Assembly: GCA_938086785.1 (NCBI GenBank)
Contig: CALKCM010000008.1
Span: 1 to 64,000, forward strand
From: an uncultured Bacteroidia bacterium
GTDB taxonomy: Bacteria; Bacteroidota; Bacteroidia; NS11-12g; UBA955
Reading direction: 5' to 3'
Length of the DNA: 64,000 nt
The position numbers and the translations under genes are program-made. This document shows, in pieces, positions 61,228 to 64,000 of this stretch (position 1 is the first letter of the stretch; every line of letters begins with the position of its first letter). The notes beneath the pieces were generated by a model. That model saw only the letters and a list, made by a program, of their open reading frames with translations, was not told where the DNA came from and ran no database searches.

Positions 61228-61320
61228 TAAAAGATGGCTTTAACGCATGTAAAGACCCGAAAGGCCTCAGATTAATAGGATGAAAACGTATGGCTCTAAT
61301 GATTTATATTTAGGAATAAA

Positions 61321-63009
61321 TTATCTTTTTGTGGCCTCTTTAACATAAAGAGTATACCCACTATAGGTTTCCTTTTTTAGCCAATTGGAGTCAAGGTTTA
61401 TATCCTTTCTTTTAACCCAGAGGTAAAAATCCTTGTTAATTTTTTTTGATGAAGTTTCAGTCGCCCAATTCATCATATTCTTCTCAGGCATTTTAAATGT
61501 AAAAACCTCACCATTCTTTAGCACAATTTTTTTATCCTTTGGTTTGAATTGACCATAAAAAAGCAACGCATAGGTCCTGAAATCTAGATTGTATTGTAAC
61601 CCTCCGCTTTTATCTATTTCCTCTGCCTTTTTTATAAATCTATTTTGAGTGTGCTCCGTAACTTTTGGTAGCAATAAGAAGTATACCGCCTGGGCAAATA
61701 AGAAGGTGAGTAATAACAGCCAAAACCAAACAGAAGTTCCTTTTCTTCTGAATTGTAAAATGGAAAGAACCAAGGAGCCTGCTAGAAGGATCCCACCTAT
61801 TAATGCAAAATAAACGGGCCATTCAGTATTCGTTGATATTTGATCTACCGCAAAGGCATCTTTTATTTGAAGTATAATTTGTGTTTTTAGCTCACCAGAA
61901 TTCATGATAATGGGAAAAGCAAGACTTATAAAACCTAAAATACCTCCAATGAATATAATACCCCAGCCCATATATCTTTTTTTACCTATCTGCTTGCTGG
62001 TAAATTGCTGATAGGATAATTGAGCAGCAAAATAAGTGATAGGATACCAACAGAGACTGCTGTAATGGACAATTTTTGTAGTTACAAATGAAAATACAAT
62101 GAGAACAACCCAAAAAACGGCAGACATATAGAAATCCCAATTGGCTTGAGCTCGAGCATATCGCTTAAAAAGATAGGGCCAACATAAAATGGATGCAGGA
62201 AAACATACAATAAGCAATGCAATTAAGTGATAATACCAAGGCTGGTTGTGCCATTCTATCTGTCCGCCAGCCAAGTCCAGTTGGTACAGAAAAAATGCTT
62301 CGAAAAACGCAGTTTTGCCAGCTGCCATTAAAGGAATAATCCACAGCGATATAATGAAAAACCCACCGAATAAGCTCAGTAAACTCAATCCAATGACTTT
62401 TTTAGCTGAAGCATTGCTTAGCATCAATCGCAAAAGCCAAATGATTCCAATAATTAAAATAGCTACTGGACCTTTTAACAATACCGCTATTCCTGCGAGT
62501 AAACCAAGTATCAGCGCCTCTCTTCGCGCATTTTGTTTTTCTTGTAATAGTTTCTCCTGTTTATATAGGTAGTATATAGATAGGATGATAAAGTAGTTGA
62601 ATATGGGATCGATCAGGCCCAATTTAAAATATAAAAAGTGCAAAGATCCCGCATACATTATTGCCCAAACAATTCCAAAGTAATGTCCTGTTTCCCTTGC
62701 TCCAATTCGATAAATTAATAGAAGTGTAAGTGCTCCAAAAAGAGCTACCGGAAGTCTTGCAGAAAATTCATGGATTCCAAAAAAATGCATTGAAATACTT
62801 TGCAACCAAAAGAATAAAGGGGGTTTCTCATAGAAGGGTTCATAAGCCACCTGAGGTTCCAAATAGTTTCCACTAATTACCATTTCTCTGGCAATTTCTC
62901 CAAAATTAGCCTCATCCCAGTCCAGTAATGGAAGTAAATGATTGCCCGCTAATATCACTACAAGAGAGATAAAAAAAATGGCTATTTGGGAAGGCCTATT
63001 GATCTGCAC
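61321..63009 (-). CDS. ArnT-like glycosyltransferase (GT39/PMT-type)
   Basis: 562-residue membrane glycosyltransferase using polyprenyl-phosphate sugars. The first extracytoplasmic loop has LLDWDEANFGEIAREMV with the catalytic Asp-Glu, and YEKPPLFFWLQSISMHFFGIHEFSARLPVALFG; about 11 helices follow, then a C-terminal soluble domain (about 455-562). ArnT adds aminoarabinose to lipid A; in Bacteroidota the substrate of this family is uncertain. Its start overlaps the PAP2 gene end by 14 bases. Confidence 0.85.
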   Translation of the reverse strand: MQINRPSQIAIFFISLVVILAGNHLLPLLDWDEANFGEIAREMVISGNYLEPQVAYEPFYEKPPLFFWLQSISMHFFGIHEFSARLPVALFGALTLLLIYRIGARETGHYFGIVWAIMYAGSLHFLYFKLGLIDPIFNYFIILSIYYLYKQEKLLQEKQNARREALILGLLAGIAVLLKGPVAILIIGIIWLLRLMLSNASAKKVIGLSLLSLFGGFFIISLWIIPLMAAGKTAFFEAFFLYQLDLAGGQIEWHNQPWYYHLIALLIVCFPASILCWPYLFKRYARAQANWDFYMSAVFWVVLIVFSFVTTKIVHYSSLCWYPITYFAAQLSYQQFTSKQIGKKRYMGWGIIFIGGILGFISLAFPIIMNSGELKTQIILQIKDAFAVDQISTNTEWPVYFALIGGILLAGSLVLSILQFRRKGTSVWFWLLLLTFLFAQAVYFLLLPKVTEHTQNRFIKKAEEIDKSGGLQYNLDFRTYALLFYGQFKPKDKKIVLKNGEVFTFKMPEKNMMNWATETSSKKINKDFYLWVKRKDINLDSNWLKKETYSGYTLYVKEATKR

Positions 63010-63580
63010 CGCGCTTCAAATATAAAAATAGAAAAAGGTTTGTCAAGCCAATACTTATTCCCACCAGAACATCCAAAGAGTAATGCAATCCAAGGTACAT
63101 TCTAGAATATGCAACGAGTAAAGCAAAAAAGCAAAAGAGGACTTGATGCCATTTGTTGTGGAAAAGACTTGCAATTAAACCACAGCCAAGAATAGCTGCA
63201 GCAGAATGTCCGCTGGGGAAACTTAGCGATCTTAAAACTCGAACCCCCTCAATATACCTGAAACCATCTCCAAGTTCCCAAAACGGGCGGGGCGCCTGAA
63301 TACCAAATTTTAGCCCTTGGACAATTATACTATTCACTATTACTGCAATCAGTGCATATTTAAACCATACTTTTTTGCGCAGGTAAATGGCCAAAAGAGA
63401 TCCTGCAATCATGGGTATTTCACCAATCTTTGTGTAATACTTAAAAAAAACATCCAATTCTCTACTAGAATGATGATGTACCCAATCTACAATAGCAATT
63501 TTGGGATGCGTAATCTCTAGCAATAAAAGGATGACTAAAGCGCCAATTGCAAGGGATATAAATGGGGCTATTCGAAGCAC
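62996..63580 (-). CDS. PAP2 family phosphatase
   Basis: 194-residue membrane phosphatase of the PAP2 superfamily (about six helices). The three motifs are KFGIQAPRP, SFPSGHSAAA and SRMYLGLHYSLDVLVG, complete with both His and the Arg residues. It would dephosphorylate undecaprenyl pyrophosphate or a lipid phosphate. GTG start at 63578-63580, 4 bases behind TTTATTTG (7 of 8 of the -7 box). It is coupled to the ArnT-like gene downstream, consistent with carrier-lipid recycling. Confidence 0.88.
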   Translation of the reverse strand: MLRIAPFISLAIGALVILLLLEITHPKIAIVDWVHHHSSRELDVFFKYYTKIGEIPMIAGSLLAIYLRKKVWFKYALIAVIVNSIIVQGLKFGIQAPRPFWELGDGFRYIEGVRVLRSLSFPSGHSAAAILGCGLIASLFHNKWHQVLFCFFALLVAYSRMYLGLHYSLDVLVGISIGLTNLFLFLYLKRGADQ

Positions 63581-63675
63581 ACCACAAATAAAACCATAAA
63601 ATTTAGCTTTACATTTTCTTTTTTACACAAAAAAAACGAAATTGCGAATCTAGTCAGCAGACAAATAAATGTATT

Positions 63676-64000
63676 ATGAGTGATGAAAAGAAAAGCCAGA
63701 GAGTAAAATTGGAATTAGAATACCCAATACGTTCATCCTTAAGTATTCTGTTTCAACAAATATCAACCCCATCTGGTTTGCAAGCTTGGTTTGCAGATGA
63801 TGTATCAGTAAATGGAAGTATCTATTCCTTTGCTTGGAATGATGGCACCAGTAATAAATGTGAGTTGATTCGAAATGTTCGGAATAAATACATGAGATTT
63901 AAAGTCATTGGCGATCCCAAAGATGAATATTGGGAAATGAAAATTATACCCGATGAATTATCTGGAGGGCAAATTTTGATTGTTACAGAATTTACTACTG
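63676..64000 (+). CDS. START-like (AHSA1) domain protein, partial
   Basis: The first 108 residues of a protein cut by the window edge, so no stop is visible. The text SDEKKSQRVKLELEYPIRSS, then LQAWFADDVSVNG and YWEMKIIPDELSGGQILIVTEF match the START-like/AHSA1 family of about 125-130 residues found throughout Bacteroidota. It is a soluble helix-grip fold that may bind a hydrophobic ligand; function unknown. No -7 box is obvious in the 95 bases before it. Confidence 0.83.
   Translation, partial: MSDEKKSQRVKLELEYPIRSSLSILFQQISTPSGLQAWFADDVSVNGSIYSFAWNDGTSNKCELIRNVRNKYMRFKVIGDPKDEYWEMKIIPDELSGGQILIVTEFTT

Noticed and set aside
1-64000. CRISPR arrays, insertion sequences, prophage or integrative elements
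   Set aside because: No spaced direct repeats, transposase or integrase frames were seen; the gene content is core-like throughout.

Overview
The window comes from an AT-rich member of the Bacteroidota; the order cannot be fixed from this piece. The evidence is: secreted proteins ending in type IX secretion (T9SS) sorting domains of type A (15728-17269) and type B (9182-12844, 33152-37798); an ExbB-ExbD-ExbD-TonB operon with the long Bacteroidota form of TonB; lineage families such as GSCFA, DUF2480, DUF5723, TIGR02757 and the START-like domain; no Shine-Dalgarno sequences ahead of start codons; and -7 promoter boxes of the Bacteroidota type TAnnTTTG. There are no transposases, CRISPR arrays or prophage genes. 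It reads as chromosomal core with about 58 protein genes and one tRNA.

Layout. 1-6600: transsulfuration enzyme, TIGR02757, thioredoxin, DUF2480, DUF5723 barrel, ferredoxin, isochorismate synthase, and a small secreted protein that resembles a TonB plug. 6600-17300: MsbA-like ABC exporter, DUF1684 lipoprotein, a 1220-residue T9SS protein, a serine-palmitoyltransferase-like synthase with a membrane helix-hairpin-helix protein, an AhpD-like protein and an S8 protease. 17300-29700: a long minus-strand run (ExbB/ExbD/ExbD/TonB, fused peptide-ABC ATPase, LysM protein, O-antigen ligase, MutS, small membrane protein, PstS-like lipoprotein, TPR protein). 30000-44200: miaA, TerC, META lipoprotein, arginase, a 1550-residue T9SS protein, dcd, dapF, an ECF sigma/anti-sigma pair, GSCFA, chromate transporter. 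44400-50430: a Crp/Fnr regulator and the operon described next. 50500-64000: tRNA-Cys, a lipoprotein, a coiled-coil protein with panB, dprA, an AlgI/AlgX-like O-acetylation pair, a TolC-HlyD-GNAT efflux operon, a GT39 glycosyltransferase with PAP2, and a START-like gene cut by the window edge.

The most interesting unit is 44405-50427. A Crp/Fnr-family regulator carries an Fnr-like N-terminal cysteine cluster and a CRP-like recognition helix. About 20 bases past its stop codon lies a perfect AAAATGTGA-N6-TCACATTTT palindrome, centred about 41-42 bases before the transcription start implied by a -7-like box. Downstream, four tightly packed genes (ETHE1-like persulfide dioxygenase with rhodanese domains, homogentisate dioxygenase, 4-hydroxyphenylpyruvate dioxygenase, fatty-acid desaturase) end at a hairpin terminator. 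All four products belong to O2-consuming non-haem-iron families, so I propose an oxygen- or redox-controlled operon joining sulfide detoxification, tyrosine breakdown and lipid desaturation.

The second theme is transcription. Exact TAnnTTTG boxes sit 3-19 bases before many start codons, so many mRNAs here should be leaderless or nearly so. The boxes also settle several starts: GTG for dprA at 55318, TTG at 37798, ATG at 8520 and 40854, and probably a rare CTG at 17269.
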